Assembly (NCBI RefSeq): GCF_014193255.1
Contig: NZ_JACHZB010000001.1
Span: 776,018 to 840,017 of the forward strand
From: Rhizobium sp. BK196
GTDB taxonomy: Bacteria; Pseudomonadota; Alphaproteobacteria; Rhizobiales; Rhizobiaceae
Length of the DNA: 64,000 nucleotides
Direction: 5' to 3'
The translations under genes were made by a program, and so were the position numbers. Below the pieces are notes generated by a model that was given only the letters and a program-made list of their open reading frames with translations, was not told the DNA's origin and ran no database searches. This document shows positions 17,441-25,734 of the stretch, one piece after another (position 1 is the stretch's first letter; each line of letters begins with the position of its first letter).

Positions 17441-18739
17441 TTAAGCCGCGATGAATTCGTTCCAACGGCGGACCATGTAGCGGTCCTCGTCCATGACGGA
17501 GTTCCAGCACGCCACATGACCCATGCGCTCTTCGAACGAACCGCCATCGCGAACAGCGCCAGCCTTTTCCATGACCTTGCCTTCGGGCGAGAGGATATCG
17601 CCCTGTGCCGGCTTACCTTCGATCCAGTAGCCCCATTCGTCTGCAGTCATGAAGTTCTTGGCCGTATCCATGCAAGCGGAGTAGTAGCCCTGACGGTTGA
17701 GGTAGCCGCCGACCCAGCCCGACGTATACCAGTTGATGTATTCATAGGCCGCGTCGAGCTGCGCGCCCTTGAGGTGCGCAGCGAGGCCGAGACCGCCACC
17801 CCATGAACGATAGCCTTCCTTGAGCGGCTGATATTTGCAGGCAATGCCCTTGGAGCGGACGGCGGCGACGGCCGGCGACCACATGGACTGGATAACGACT
17901 TCGCCCGACGCCATCAGGTTGACCGACTCGTCGAAGCTCTTCCAGAAGGCGCGGAATTGGCCGTCGTGCTTTGCCTTGATCAGGAACTCGATCGTCTTGT
18001 CGATCTCCGCCTTGGTCATGTTGCCCTTGTCGGCATATTTGATGTTGCCCAGAGCTTCCATGATCATCGCGGCATCCATGATGCCGATCGACGGGATGTT
18101 GAGGATCGAGGTCTTGCCCTTGAACTTCGGATCCATGATGTCAGCCCAGGTGGTGATCTCGCGGCCGACGAGGTCGGGGCGAATGCCGAGCGTATCGGCA
18201 TTGTAGATCGTTGGCATCATGGTGAAGAGCTCAGTCTCCCCCTTGGCGAAAGTCTTGGCATCCTTGCTTTCGACATAGCCAACGGTGTGCGGCGCCGTGC
18301 CCTGGGCAATGACGCTGTCTGGCTTCAGCTTGCCGTTCTTGAAGAGCGGCACGACCTTGTCGTAGTACTTCAGCTTCTTCACATCCATCGGCTGGATGAC
18401 ACCGGCCGGATAGACCTTTTTCAGGATCCAGTATTCGATATCGGCGATATCGTAGCTGTCGGGCTGGGTGACCGCGCGCTGGGCAGCGGCGTCGGAATCC
18501 GTCGCGGTCATCTCAAGTGTGATGCCGAGGTCCTGCTTGCACTTCTCGGCGATCGCGTTGATGTTCGAAACGCCGGTGCCGAACTGGCGAAGCGTGATGT
18601 TGGACTGCGCCCAGATCGTCGGGAAGCCGGTGATGGCGCCCGAGCCGGCGATGGCGCCGACGGCGGCGGCACCGGTCTTCAGAAGCGAGCGGCGGGAAAT
18701 TCCCTTTTCCGCCTTGGTGGTTTTCGTTTCAGTCGTCAT
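17441..18739 (-). CDS. ABC transporter substrate-binding protein (PotD/family 1), Tat-exported
   Basis: A 432-aa periplasmic binding protein. The N-terminus has a Tat signal (SRRSLLKTGAAAVGAIAGSGA) followed by a cleavage region near PTIWAQ. The mature part begins ITLRQFGTGVSNINAIAEKC, and ends with a WNEFIAA helix. The sequence is of the PotD-like class that binds polyamines or other small cationic or amide compounds. The neighbouring racemase makes an amino-acid or hydantoin derivative more likely than a polyamine. It is the second gene of the operon, 28 bp after the ATPase. Confidence 0.88.
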   Translation of the reverse strand: MTTETKTTKAEKGISRRSLLKTGAAAVGAIAGSGAITGFPTIWAQSNITLRQFGTGVSNINAIAEKCKQDLGITLEMTATDSDAAAQRAVTQPDSYDIADIEYWILKKVYPAGVIQPMDVKKLKYYDKVVPLFKNGKLKPDSVIAQGTAPHTVGYVESKDAKTFAKGETELFTMMPTIYNADTLGIRPDLVGREITTWADIMDPKFKGKTSILNIPSIGIMDAAMIMEALGNIKYADKGNMTKAEIDKTIEFLIKAKHDGQFRAFWKSFDESVNLMASGEVVIQSMWSPAVAAVRSKGIACKYQPLKEGYRSWGGGLGLAAHLKGAQLDAAYEYINWYTSGWVGGYLNRQGYYSACMDTAKNFMTADEWGYWIEGKPAQGDILSPEGKVMEKAGAVRDGGSFEERMGHVACWNSVMDEDRYMVRRWNEFIAA

Positions 18740-18767
18740 GGCAGTTCCCCTTTTTTAGTAGTGAAGT

Positions 18768-19856
18768 TCATGCGGAAACGCGGCCAAGGAGGACAGCATC
18801 CTCCGGAGCCCAACTCAAAGACACCGCATCGCCGACCGAAACCGGGCTGGCGAAGTAATCGCTGTCGCTTGCGATGACGGTGAAATCGTCGCTGCCAGCT
18901 CCGAAGACGGTGATCTTCACCGAGGAGCCGCGATATTCGATATTGGAGACGATGCCGTTGAAGCCGAGGGTCCATTCGGTCGCCACCTGAAGGCGTACGC
19001 GGTCGGTGCGGATGCCGATATCGATCGGCTCGCCGACCTCCCTGCCCATCCCGCGCACGGAAAAACTCTGCCCTTCCGGCACCGTCATCACGATCACGCC
19101 GTTCTCGCTCGAGGTGACCCGGCCGGAGAGCACGTTATGATCGCCCATGAAGCGCGCGACGAAGGCAGTCGCCGGCTTCTCGAAGACCTGCCGCGGAGAG
19201 GCCGCCTGCTCGATCTTCCCGTCATTCATGATGACGATGATGTCGGCGAGCGCCATCGCCTCTTCCTGGCTGTGCGTCACATGCACGAAGGTGATGCCGA
19301 GCGTTTTTTGCAGTTTCTTCAGCTCCGCGCGCATGCGGATCTTCAGGAAAGGGTCGAGTGCAGACAGCGGCTCGTCGAGCAGCAATGCTTCCGGATCGGT
19401 GATCAAGGCACGCGCCAGAGCGACGCGCTGCTGTTGACCGCCGGAAAGCTGCGCCGGCCGCCTGGTGGCATAGGCCTCCATCTGCATCAGTTTCAGCATC
19501 TCCAGCGCCTTGGCGCGACGTTCGTCCTTGTCGACACCTTTCATCTTCAAGCTAAAGGCCACGTTGTCGACGAGATCGAGATGCGGAAACAGCGCATAGG
19601 ATTGGAACATCATCGCCGTGCCGCGCTTTGCCGGCGGAAAATCGGTGACAACGACATTGCCGAGACGGATATCGCCCGATGAAATCGTTTCGTGACCCGC
19701 GATCATGCGCAGGGTCGAAGTCTTGCCGCAGCCCGAGGGGCCGAGGAAGCAACAATAGGAACCGGCCGGAATCTTGAGGCTGATGGCATGAACCGCCGTG
19801 GTCGCGCCGTAGACCTTCGAAACGGATGCTATATCGATCTCTGCCGCTTTCGACAT
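18768..19856 (-). CDS. ABC transporter ATP-binding protein (PotA type)
   Basis: A 362-aa ATPase. Walker A (GPSGCGKT) lies at residues 39-46, then FQSYALFPHLDL (Q-loop), the signature LSGGQQQRVALARAL, Walker B (ALLLDEPLSALD) and the H-loop (VTHSQEEAM). The C-terminal 120 residues form a TOBE domain. The ATG at 19856 removes an upstream extension (frame open to 19901) that lacks family similarity. It is the first gene of the leftward ABC/racemase operon and diverges from the FCD-type GntR gene. Confidence 0.9.
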   Translation of the reverse strand: MSKAAEIDIASVSKVYGATTAVHAISLKIPAGSYCCFLGPSGCGKTSTLRMIAGHETISSGDIRLGNVVVTDFPPAKRGTAMMFQSYALFPHLDLVDNVAFSLKMKGVDKDERRAKALEMLKLMQMEAYATRRPAQLSGGQQQRVALARALITDPEALLLDEPLSALDPFLKIRMRAELKKLQKTLGITFVHVTHSQEEAMALADIIVIMNDGKIEQAASPRQVFEKPATAFVARFMGDHNVLSGRVTSSENGVIVMTVPEGQSFSVRGMGREVGEPIDIGIRTDRVRLQVATEWTLGFNGIVSNIEYRGSSVKITVFGAGSDDFTVIASDSDYFASPVSVGDAVSLSWAPEDAVLLGRVSA

Positions 19857-20025
19857 CGTGTCTTCCCCTGTTCGAGAAAGACAATGCATCTGCCGTGCCA
19901 ATTTGGTGAGCGCATCCTAAGTTCTTGCAAATTATGAATTTTTAATAGCATCATCGGGACTGACGAAATTTCTGGCACTTTTCACACTGCACACAAAATG
20001 GGCTTTCGTCCTCAATTCGTGCAGA

Positions 20026-20040
20026 AAATCGTATACAATT
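20026..20040. promoter_or_regulatory. Candidate GntR/FadR-type operator around GTATAC
   Basis: AAATCGTATACAATT lies in the 267-bp gap between the divergent ABC operon (from 19856) and the GntR gene (from 20124). FCD-type GntR regulators often bind short TNGT/ACNA palindromes, and TTGTATACGA read on the minus strand fits that form. This is a motif-only prediction. Confidence 0.35.
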
Positions 20041-20123
20041 TGACCTCTATTTTGAGCGCAAATTCCATTTAACTTTCCAGACGAAGGCGGCTATTGTTTG
20101 CTGACATCAAGGAAACCGATTTC

Positions 20124-20834
20124 ATGAAATCCGCCGCCAGCGCCATGAGCCAAGACGACATCAGGGATACGGGCGTCCCGCAGATCCGCGATGCAATCAG
20201 GGACGCCATCGTCGAGCGACGCCTGTCACCTGGCACGAAACTATCGGAAAGCGACGTCGGTAATCTCTTCAATGTCAGTCGCACGCTGGCCCGCGCTGCC
20301 CTCCAGGCACTTTCTTACGAAGGTCTCGTCAGCGTCGAGAAGAACCGCGGCGCTTTCGTCGCCTATCCTTCCCCCGACGAAGCCCGGCAGATCTTTGCCG
20401 CCCGGAGGCTCGTCGAGCCCGGCATTCTGCGGGAAGCGGTGGCCCACATCACGCCATCCGATATCCAGCACTTGAAGCAATTGCTTTTGGAAGAAGGCCG
20501 GCTGATGGCTGAGCGCGGTCAGACGGCAAGACGAGCCGAGATAAAGGCCTCGGGCGATTTCCATCTGACGCTCGCCGCCATCTCGGGCAATGCGATCATG
20601 CAGCGCTTCATGGAAGAACTCGTCGCCCGCTCATCCCTGGTGATCGCGCTCTACGGGCAATCGACCGTATCGAGCTGCGGCCATGCCGAACACGGGGATA
20701 TCATCGAAGCGATCGAAAGCGGGGAACTTGATCGCGCCTGCCATCTGATGCTTCACCATATTGCCCATATCGAGGCTGATCTCGATCTGCGCGAACGCAA
20801 GAGCGTTGGGCTGAAAGAAGCATTCGAACTCTGA
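20124..20834 (+). CDS. GntR family transcriptional regulator, FCD (FadR) subfamily
   Basis: A 236-aa regulator. The N-terminal winged helix (about residues 15-75) contains ERRLSPGTKLSESDVGNLFNVSRTLARAALQAL and a wing (GLVSVEKNRGAFVAYP). The C-terminal all-helical FCD domain retains the metal-binding pattern: a Asp/His pair in GDFHLTLAAISGN and a second His in the HADHGDIIEAIESG-like segment (here HAEHGDIIEAIESG). The ATG at 20124 is preceded by AAGGA; an in-frame TTG 30 bp upstream is less likely. Its position opposite the racemase/ABC operon suggests it is the local repressor of that operon. Confidence 0.85.
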   Translation: MKSAASAMSQDDIRDTGVPQIRDAIRDAIVERRLSPGTKLSESDVGNLFNVSRTLARAALQALSYEGLVSVEKNRGAFVAYPSPDEARQIFAARRLVEPGILREAVAHITPSDIQHLKQLLLEEGRLMAERGQTARRAEIKASGDFHLTLAAISGNAIMQRFMEELVARSSLVIALYGQSTVSSCGHAEHGDIIEAIESGELDRACHLMLHHIAHIEADLDLRERKSVGLKEAFEL

Positions 20835-20838
20835 AAAC

Positions 20839-21246
20839 TCAGTGATGCGGTGATGGGATGTCGGCGGCGCGGCTGATCTCCTCCACACTCATCACCTGGC
20901 TGGAACGCAACTTCACCTTGCCATCGGTGCCAACAAGTACCAGCCCGAATTCGCCGCTCTGTGGCCCTTGAAGCTCATCGCGCAGCTCGTCTGCATCAAG
21001 GTCCTTGCCATCCTCGAACATGGAGAATGCGCCGCCGCCGGCGATCGTGAAGACATCGATATTGTCTTCGATCAGCCGCATCTGCGACTTGCGCAGCAAT
21101 TCGTCCTGAACGATTGGCCTATCGTCCTCGGCGTCAGCAAAGACGATGAGGACATTCTTTTCGCCGAGGAACTGTTCCAGCGATCGCGGCAGGTGAGCCT
21201 CCTGAACGCCCGTTCCCATAATTTCGTGTAGAATGGATCTCAACAT
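20839..21246 (-). CDS. DUF4174 domain-containing protein, candidate general-stress gene
   Basis: A 135-aa protein. The segment SLEQFLGEKNVLIVFADAEDDRPIVQDELL, with IDVFTIAGG and FGLVLVGTDGKVKLRSS later on, has the thioredoxin-like pattern of DUF4174, but no CxxC redox pair is visible. Function unknown. The ATG at 21246 has AGAAGGA at the right distance; an ATG at 21255 directly abuts that site and is less likely. An EcfG-type promoter is placed just upstream at 21273-21297. It converges with the GntR gene, 4 bp apart. Confidence 0.8.
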   Translation of the reverse strand: MLRSILHEIMGTGVQEAHLPRSLEQFLGEKNVLIVFADAEDDRPIVQDELLRKSQMRLIEDNIDVFTIAGGGAFSMFEDGKDLDADELRDELQGPQSGEFGLVLVGTDGKVKLRSSQVMSVEEISRAADIPSPHH

Positions 21247-21272
21247 GGTGCTCATCCTTCTCTGCCTGTTTC

Positions 21273-21297
21273 AACGGCTGGAAATGAGCAGGGTTCC
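21273..21297 (-). promoter_or_regulatory. EcfG (RpoE) general-stress promoter of the DUF4174 gene
   Basis: On the minus strand the sequence reads GGAAC-N16-CGTT, an exact match to the alphaproteobacterial EcfG consensus. It ends about 27 bp before the chosen start codon, so the predicted mRNA leader would be short (about 20 nt). Confidence 0.7.
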
Positions 21298-21347
21298 ACA
21301 GAAGGATGGGGAATGGGATCGCGGCCAGCGCCGCGATCCTGAAAGCT

Positions 21348-21731
21348 CTATTCGCGCGGTTCGGCTTCGGATGCGCGCGTCGAAAGAGCGGCGATGTCAG
21401 GCGTACCATTGGCAAGAAGGCGCTTGCGCACCAGAACGCGCATGACGCGCGCCGCCGTGGAGAAAGTCATCTGGTCTAGCGGTCCCTCGCCTTCCCAGGG
21501 CTTGGTCAGCCGTTCGGTGACAGCGCCGACGATATTGGCCGGGACGATATCGGTGCATTCGCGCATAGCTTCGAAAACGAAGCTGATGGGAATAACCCTG
21601 CCTTCATGGGTGACAATCGGCTCCGTCAGTTCGCTGTCCCATTCCTCGTACGCATAAAGCGCCTCACGGAACAGCTGTTGCAGGGTGAACGGGGCATGTC
21701 CGTTGTGAAGTGGCGGCAGTGCATTCATCAT
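21348..21731 (-). CDS. Conserved hypothetical protein, 127 aa
   Basis: I do not recognise this protein. It is acidic, soluble and mostly helical, with motifs HAPFTLQQLFREALYAYEEWDSE and DIVPANIVGAVTERL, no signal peptide and no cysteines apart from one at about residue 59. The ATG has GAGGAG at a good distance, which supports its being translated. It lies 102 bp upstream of the DUF4174 gene on the same strand, but that gene appears to have its own stress promoter in the gap. Confidence 0.6.
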   Translation of the reverse strand: MMNALPPLHNGHAPFTLQQLFREALYAYEEWDSELTEPIVTHEGRVIPISFVFEAMRECTDIVPANIVGAVTERLTKPWEGEGPLDQMTFSTAARVMRVLVRKRLLANGTPDIAALSTRASEAEPRE

Positions 21732-21995
21732 GTCTGTCTCCTCTGATGGATTTAGCCAGCTTCCTCAAGACCCGGCCCGGATCGACGCGAAAACGAGAGC
21801 TCGACTCCTCCCTCGGACCAGATACACGATTCATTTTATAGAGTAACACAGGCGTGATAAAGCCATTTCTGACCGCCTTGTCTGCAGGCACCTTCTAAAC
21901 GATTGAAATTCATTGATACTTGCCGGTATTTTTTTGCTTTCGGCGCCGGTTAAAACGGCGTTTCGCCTCTAAGACGGCATCGACGGGGCGGATTT
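21732..21995. other. Intergenic region, AT-rich, no gene recognised
   Basis: About 264 bp between the divergent 127-aa gene and the small stress-type operon. It holds an AT-rich segment around 21900-21940 and a G/C-rich inverted stretch near 21940-21975 (GGCGCCGGTTAAAACGGCG). A small RNA is possible, but I see no terminator that would support one. Confidence 0.3.
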
Positions 21996-22020
21996 GGAAC
22001 CTTTAGCGCGCTAGGCGGTT
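21996..22020 (+). promoter_or_regulatory. EcfG-type general-stress promoter upstream of small ORFs
   Basis: GGAAC (21996-22000), 16 bp, then GGTT (22017-22020). This differs from the consensus CGTT by one base and also fits the looser rhizobial form GGAAC-N18-TT. It lies 33 bp before the ATG at 22053. Confidence 0.6.
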
Positions 22021-22052
22021 TTGCCTCGGCAAGCAGTCTGGGGAGATCCGCA

Positions 22053-22259
22053 ATGACGCAAATTCACCAACCTGAACGACGCAGCCGCACCCTGCGCGGC
22101 CGCCCCTATAGTCTTCAGGAATTCGCCGCCAAATATGGCCTCAAGAAAGAGCAGGCCGAAAGCCTTTTTACCCGCTTCGGTCCGTCTTCCGTCGAGTTGG
22201 ACTTGCTGATGGCGGCCAAGCGCCGTCCGCCTGTTCTGCCCGATCATATTCACGAGTAG
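22053..22259 (+). CDS. Small hypothetical protein, 68 aa
   Basis: A short basic protein of unknown function. The middle part (YSLQEFAAKYGLKKEQAESLFTRFGPSSVELDLLMAAKRR) looks like a small helix-turn-helix-like helical unit, but I cannot assign a family. GGGGAG lies at the right distance before the ATG, and an EcfG-type promoter is directly upstream. The next small gene follows after 9 bp. Together these make it a believable general-stress gene. Confidence 0.6.
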   Translation: MTQIHQPERRSRTLRGRPYSLQEFAAKYGLKKEQAESLFTRFGPSSVELDLLMAAKRRPPVLPDHIHE

Positions 22260-22268
22260 GACAGGACC

Positions 22269-22484
22269 GTGAACGGTAAAGACAAAATCCGCAAAGACGC
22301 CGAAGGACAGTTCGCGCGTTCGCGAGAGGGCCGCCGCAACAGCGGCGTCTCCAGCGCCAAGCCGCGCGACATTACCCATTCCGATGATGCTACCATCCAT
22401 CGCAAACCGCCCGGCCAGAAGTCGCGAAAAGACTGGAACGTTAACCACGACGAGGCCCACAGCGAGCGGTCACGCTCTGAATGA
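22269..22484 (+). CDS. Small hydrophilic hypothetical protein, 71 aa
   Basis: Starts with GTG, 9 bp after the preceding small gene. The product is extremely hydrophilic and probably disordered: it is rich in Arg, Lys, Ser, Asp and His and has no hydrophobic segment. That composition is often seen in stress-induced hydrophilin-like small proteins, but no family is recognised. Co-transcription from the stress promoter at 21996 is likely. The GTG start has only a weak ribosome site (AGGACAGGACC). Confidence 0.45.
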   Translation: MNGKDKIRKDAEGQFARSREGRRNSGVSSAKPRDITHSDDATIHRKPPGQKSRKDWNVNHDEAHSERSRSE

Positions 22485-22522
22485 CCGCCCTCTCTGAAGG
22501 CAAAATTTCACCGAATATGTCG

Positions 22523-22547
22523 GGAACACACGTCGGGTGAAATCGTT
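22523..22547 (+). promoter_or_regulatory. EcfG general-stress promoter upstream of first DUF2934 gene
   Basis: GGAAC (22523-22527), 16 bp, CGTT (22544-22547): an exact match to the EcfG consensus. The gene start at 22698 lies about 145 nt downstream of the predicted transcription start, so the leader is long. Confidence 0.7.
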
Positions 22548-22697
22548 CTTACACTGAGCATGGCAAGAGGTCATGCCAGCCCATCGAAATGCCGGCACAA
22601 TGCCGGATTCATCTACAAGATAGGCGTGAGGTATCGTGTTCAGCGGTAGGCCTATCATGTCGATTCCATGGGATAAGATCGGCTCAAGAAGGATGAA

Positions 22698-22949
22698 ATG
22701 ATGAGCAACACCTCCCGGCATGACTGGATATGCAAGCGGGCCTACGCGCTTTGGGAAGCGGAAGGCAGACCGCATGGCCGCGACGCTGAGCATTGGCTTC
22801 AGGCAACGGCGGAGCGTGACAGGCTGGAACAAACGCGCGCCTCCGCTGACGGCAACGAGGTTCTCGTCAAATTCCGGCCGAAAGTTCCAGAATCTCGCGA
22901 GCCCACCGTCCAGATCAGTCAACGCCACAGGCTCCCCCGAGCGGTATGA
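22698..22949 (+). CDS. DUF2934 domain-containing protein (paralogue 1)
   Basis: An 83-aa protein. Residues 7-45 carry the DUF2934 signature, here KRAYALWEAEGRPHGRDAEHWLQAT, and the remainder is basic and probably unstructured. Function unknown; DUF2934 proteins are small, common in rhizobia and often stress-associated. AAGAAGGA lies upstream of a double ATG. A second DUF2934 gene lies at 27881, also behind an EcfG-type promoter. Convergent with the GH38-like gene, 9 bp apart. Confidence 0.75.
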   Translation: MMSNTSRHDWICKRAYALWEAEGRPHGRDAEHWLQATAERDRLEQTRASADGNEVLVKFRPKVPESREPTVQISQRHRLPRAV

Positions 22950-22958
22950 AGAGGCGAG

Positions 22959-24893
22959 CTAGTCCAAGCGTATCCGGAAACGGGCGGAAAAATCGCCTTC
23001 CCACCACATTGGGAAATTGGTTCCCCACTTGTTATTATGCAGGTTGAAGCGGATTCCTGCTTCAAAATCCGGCAGCTCCTTACAGAACGTCATGAAATCC
23101 CAGCTCTGCGGCGAAACCAGCGGCGTGTCGAGGGGCTCGATGAAGAGCGTTCCGGCATCCGCAAGGTCGCCGCAGACAGCGGAGACGGCCTGCAGCTGCG
23201 CGCCGCCGGATCTGGCGAAACTGCCGGACCGGTGCCATAATCCCATTTTCCTGAAAGCCCAGTCCTTTGCGCCCTCGGGTGTGAACGACAGGAAACTCGC
23301 CTCCGGCATGCGGTTGGCCGGCTTGTCGCGCAGCGAGAGGCGCAATTGCAGGGTACGGCCATCACTCGAAAACTCCACGGCGAGCTGGCGTGGCGCCCCA
23401 AACCGCTCGACGGCTTCCGCTGGCATGGACAAGAGAAGCCCGTCGCTGCCCGCACGTTCCAGTCTCGGCACGAAAACCTTCGAAAGCGCCGCACCCGAGC
23501 GGCCAAGCCCAGGCTTGTCGTGATCGAGCACTGCCCATTCCTGCCGATGCGTCAGATAGCTGTCCATATGTCTGGCGACATCGGCGGCGTCGTAGCTCTC
23601 ATAGCGATAGGCGATCAGCGAACCGTTGCGACCGGCAATCCTGCGCCCCAGCGGCGAAGTCACCGCAGCAACATCGCCCGTCACCTCATCGAGCTCGATC
23701 GACCAGTCACTGGCACCAAGGCGGGTCTCCCTGCTCGCGCTGCCGACGAGCGCCGGCGCGAAGAGTTCTGCGAGCACCGCCTGCGCCTGCTGCTGGTCGT
23801 CGGCATCGAGTTCGGCGACAGCCTGGTCGATATAGCCGCGTTGCTCGTCCCACGACGCCTCGGTATAGGCGAAACGGTAATCCCCTTTGCGGGCCGCTTC
23901 AAAATCAGCTTTTGCCCAGGCCTTGTCGTCGCGCAGATAGGATTTGATATCCACCCCGCAGGTATGCTCCGCCACCATGGCGAGCCCGCGGCCGAAAGCG
24001 AGCCTGCGCCGATTGAGTCCCTCGCCCGCGAAGCGGTCATAGAGCCGCTGCAGGGCCAGAAATTTCGCCATCTTCAATGGGTCGGTGGCGCTACCATGAA
24101 TCCAGCTGTCTCCCAACTCCAGCTCCAGCACCGGAAAACGCTCGCGCTTCTCCCAGAGGATCGCACCATAGTCCTCCAGCGTCGCGGCGCGGATGCCCGC
24201 TTCAGGCGCGAGGCGGCGCATGTCGCGATAGGCTTCCGCCGTCTGCGGCACGCGCTGCGGGCCGATATTGTCCTGCGTATGTGCAAAGCTCAGCCCGTCG
24301 TCGAAACCTTCGGGGAAATAGGTTTCGCCATAGGAGCGCTGGTACATGACGACGACTTCAGCACCCTCAGGCGCGCGCCAGCGGAAGATGTCAGGCACAT
24401 CTGGCGGCGGCGAGGCCGTATTGACGCCGAGATGCAGGAAGCGGATGCCGGCTTCGGCAAGCAGCGGCACCATGCCGAGCGTGTGACCCGGAACATCGGT
24501 CATCTTCGCCGCAATCGTCTGCTTGCCAAAGCGGCGGTCGAGCTCCTGCGAATAGGAAAGACCCGCTCGGAACAGGTCCGGTGACATCAGCTCCGTATGG
24601 GTGGTGAAAGGCAGCCCGTGCCAGCGGATGAGCCCGCGCTCGATTGCCTGTTCCAGTGCCGCGACCTCGGCAGGCGAACGCGAATTCAGATGATCCCAGA
24701 TCAGCCACGCACCTGTTGTCCAGATGAACTTCGGTTGTTCAGGATTTTCGGCATAGAAATGCGCGCCGGTCTCGATCGCCTGCGGAATGAAGCGCTCGTG
24801 ATATTGCCGGCGAACCTTCTCCGCATGGTCGGTGAAACCGATATCGAGATGGGTCTTGAAGACCAGGTGCACGCGCTTTTCCGTCATCTGCAT
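22959..24893 (-). CDS. DUF5054 / GH38-like glycoside hydrolase-type protein
   Basis: A 644-aa cytoplasmic protein (no signal peptide). The N-terminal domain resembles the alpha-mannosidase (GH38) barrel: VHLVFKTHLDIGFTDHAEKV with the His-x-Asp metal pair near residue 15, and TTGAWLIWDHL, KMTDVPGHTLGMVPLLAEAGIRFLHLGVN. The C-terminal half is beta-rich, with WWEGDFSARFRIRL at the end. I recall this architecture as DUF5054. A mannosidase or other glycosidase role is plausible, but the substrate is unknown. A LacI-type operator candidate lies about 110 bp upstream. Confidence 0.75.
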   Translation of the reverse strand: MQMTEKRVHLVFKTHLDIGFTDHAEKVRRQYHERFIPQAIETGAHFYAENPEQPKFIWTTGAWLIWDHLNSRSPAEVAALEQAIERGLIRWHGLPFTTHTELMSPDLFRAGLSYSQELDRRFGKQTIAAKMTDVPGHTLGMVPLLAEAGIRFLHLGVNTASPPPDVPDIFRWRAPEGAEVVVMYQRSYGETYFPEGFDDGLSFAHTQDNIGPQRVPQTAEAYRDMRRLAPEAGIRAATLEDYGAILWEKRERFPVLELELGDSWIHGSATDPLKMAKFLALQRLYDRFAGEGLNRRRLAFGRGLAMVAEHTCGVDIKSYLRDDKAWAKADFEAARKGDYRFAYTEASWDEQRGYIDQAVAELDADDQQQAQAVLAELFAPALVGSASRETRLGASDWSIELDEVTGDVAAVTSPLGRRIAGRNGSLIAYRYESYDAADVARHMDSYLTHRQEWAVLDHDKPGLGRSGAALSKVFVPRLERAGSDGLLLSMPAEAVERFGAPRQLAVEFSSDGRTLQLRLSLRDKPANRMPEASFLSFTPEGAKDWAFRKMGLWHRSGSFARSGGAQLQAVSAVCGDLADAGTLFIEPLDTPLVSPQSWDFMTFCKELPDFEAGIRFNLHNNKWGTNFPMWWEGDFSARFRIRLD

Positions 24894-25499
24894 CCCGCTA
24901 GATCAGTTCTGCCATCGCAAGCAGCTTTCATGAGACGCAACGCAAATGATTTTGCGCTCGACACGAAATCCCGATCCTCTCCCAATATGGCACAATGGCA
25001 TTTTGTGTAACCGTTTCCACAAACAGCTTTTCGCTTCATGGTAACGATCCGTCAAGCATATTTGCTTGAGTGATCCAGAATACGCTGGATATTTCGCCGA
25101 GCTGGTCTTTGCCTATCTTGCTTCCGACAGGCAACACAACTTAAGTGACGACAAAATGTGAAAGCGTGTTCACTCACCATTAACCTGACCGGCCAAGGTG
25201 GTTCACGCGCGATACACCTCTCATCTTGCTGCTTTACACGACGAAGCCAGGACTTCCGCTAATGGCCCCCATGATCGAAATCGCCGTTCATGTTCCACGT
25301 TCCGATAGGGCGAACGAATTCCCTCCCCCACGCGAGATTCCGCCGGGAGGTTTTGACACGACAATACCCAGGCGGGCCGCTTTTCCGGCGGTTGCGCGGC
25401 ATCAAGATGCACCGCGACCTCTCCGGCGCGCACTCGTCGATCGCGGCGACTCCGATTCCAAGGAAGAAATGCGTGACTGACGTAACGATAAAGGAGCGA
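24894..25499. other. Gene-poor intergenic region; LacI-type operator candidate
   Basis: About 600 bp upstream of the GH38-like gene without a convincing coding sequence; the reading frames that exist on either strand have no ribosome site or family resemblance. At 25005-25020 the sequence GTGTAACCGTTTCCAC has the LacI-family AA-N-CG-N-TT core. An inverted repeat (CATATTTGCTTGAG region) near 25057-25075 is weak. The rest shows nothing I can assign. Confidence 0.35.
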
Positions 25500-25685
25500 T
25501 TATTTCTCTTCGCAGAGCGTCCGGTGAACCTCTGTCCAGAACAAGGCAAGCAACGTATCGCCGCTTCGTTCGGCAACGAGCGCGCGGATCAGCGCCTCGG
25601 AGCCAGCCATGTCCTGCCAGCTCGATCTCAGCCCTTTGGCTGCCTGATGGCATTCGGCGATATCGAACGTTCTCTTGCTGTCCAT
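25500..25685 (-). CDS. Small hypothetical protein, 61 aa
   Basis: A short helical protein (TFDIAECHQAAKGLRSSWQDMAGSEALIRALVAERSGDTLLALFWTEVHRTL) of unknown function. GGGGAGG lies 6 nt before the ATG, a strong ribosome site, which is the main reason for calling it. It diverges from cinR, whose putative operator lies between them. The amphipathic helix pattern is compatible with a small soluble regulator, but that is speculation. Confidence 0.5.
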   Translation of the reverse strand: MDSKRTFDIAECHQAAKGLRSSWQDMAGSEALIRALVAERSGDTLLALFWTEVHRTLCEEK

Positions 25686-25734
25686 CTGGAGCCTCCCCGG
25701 AAAAGGCGCTAACAGACGGATCTGGAAAAGTCAT

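Noticed and set aside
21664..21891. 75-codon minus-strand frame overlapping the start of the 127-aa gene
   Set aside because: No ribosome site, no family resemblance, and it overlaps a better-supported gene.
22560..22649. 29-codon frame in the leader of the first DUF2934 gene
   Set aside because: No ribosome site and no recognisable product; could be a leader peptide but there is no support.
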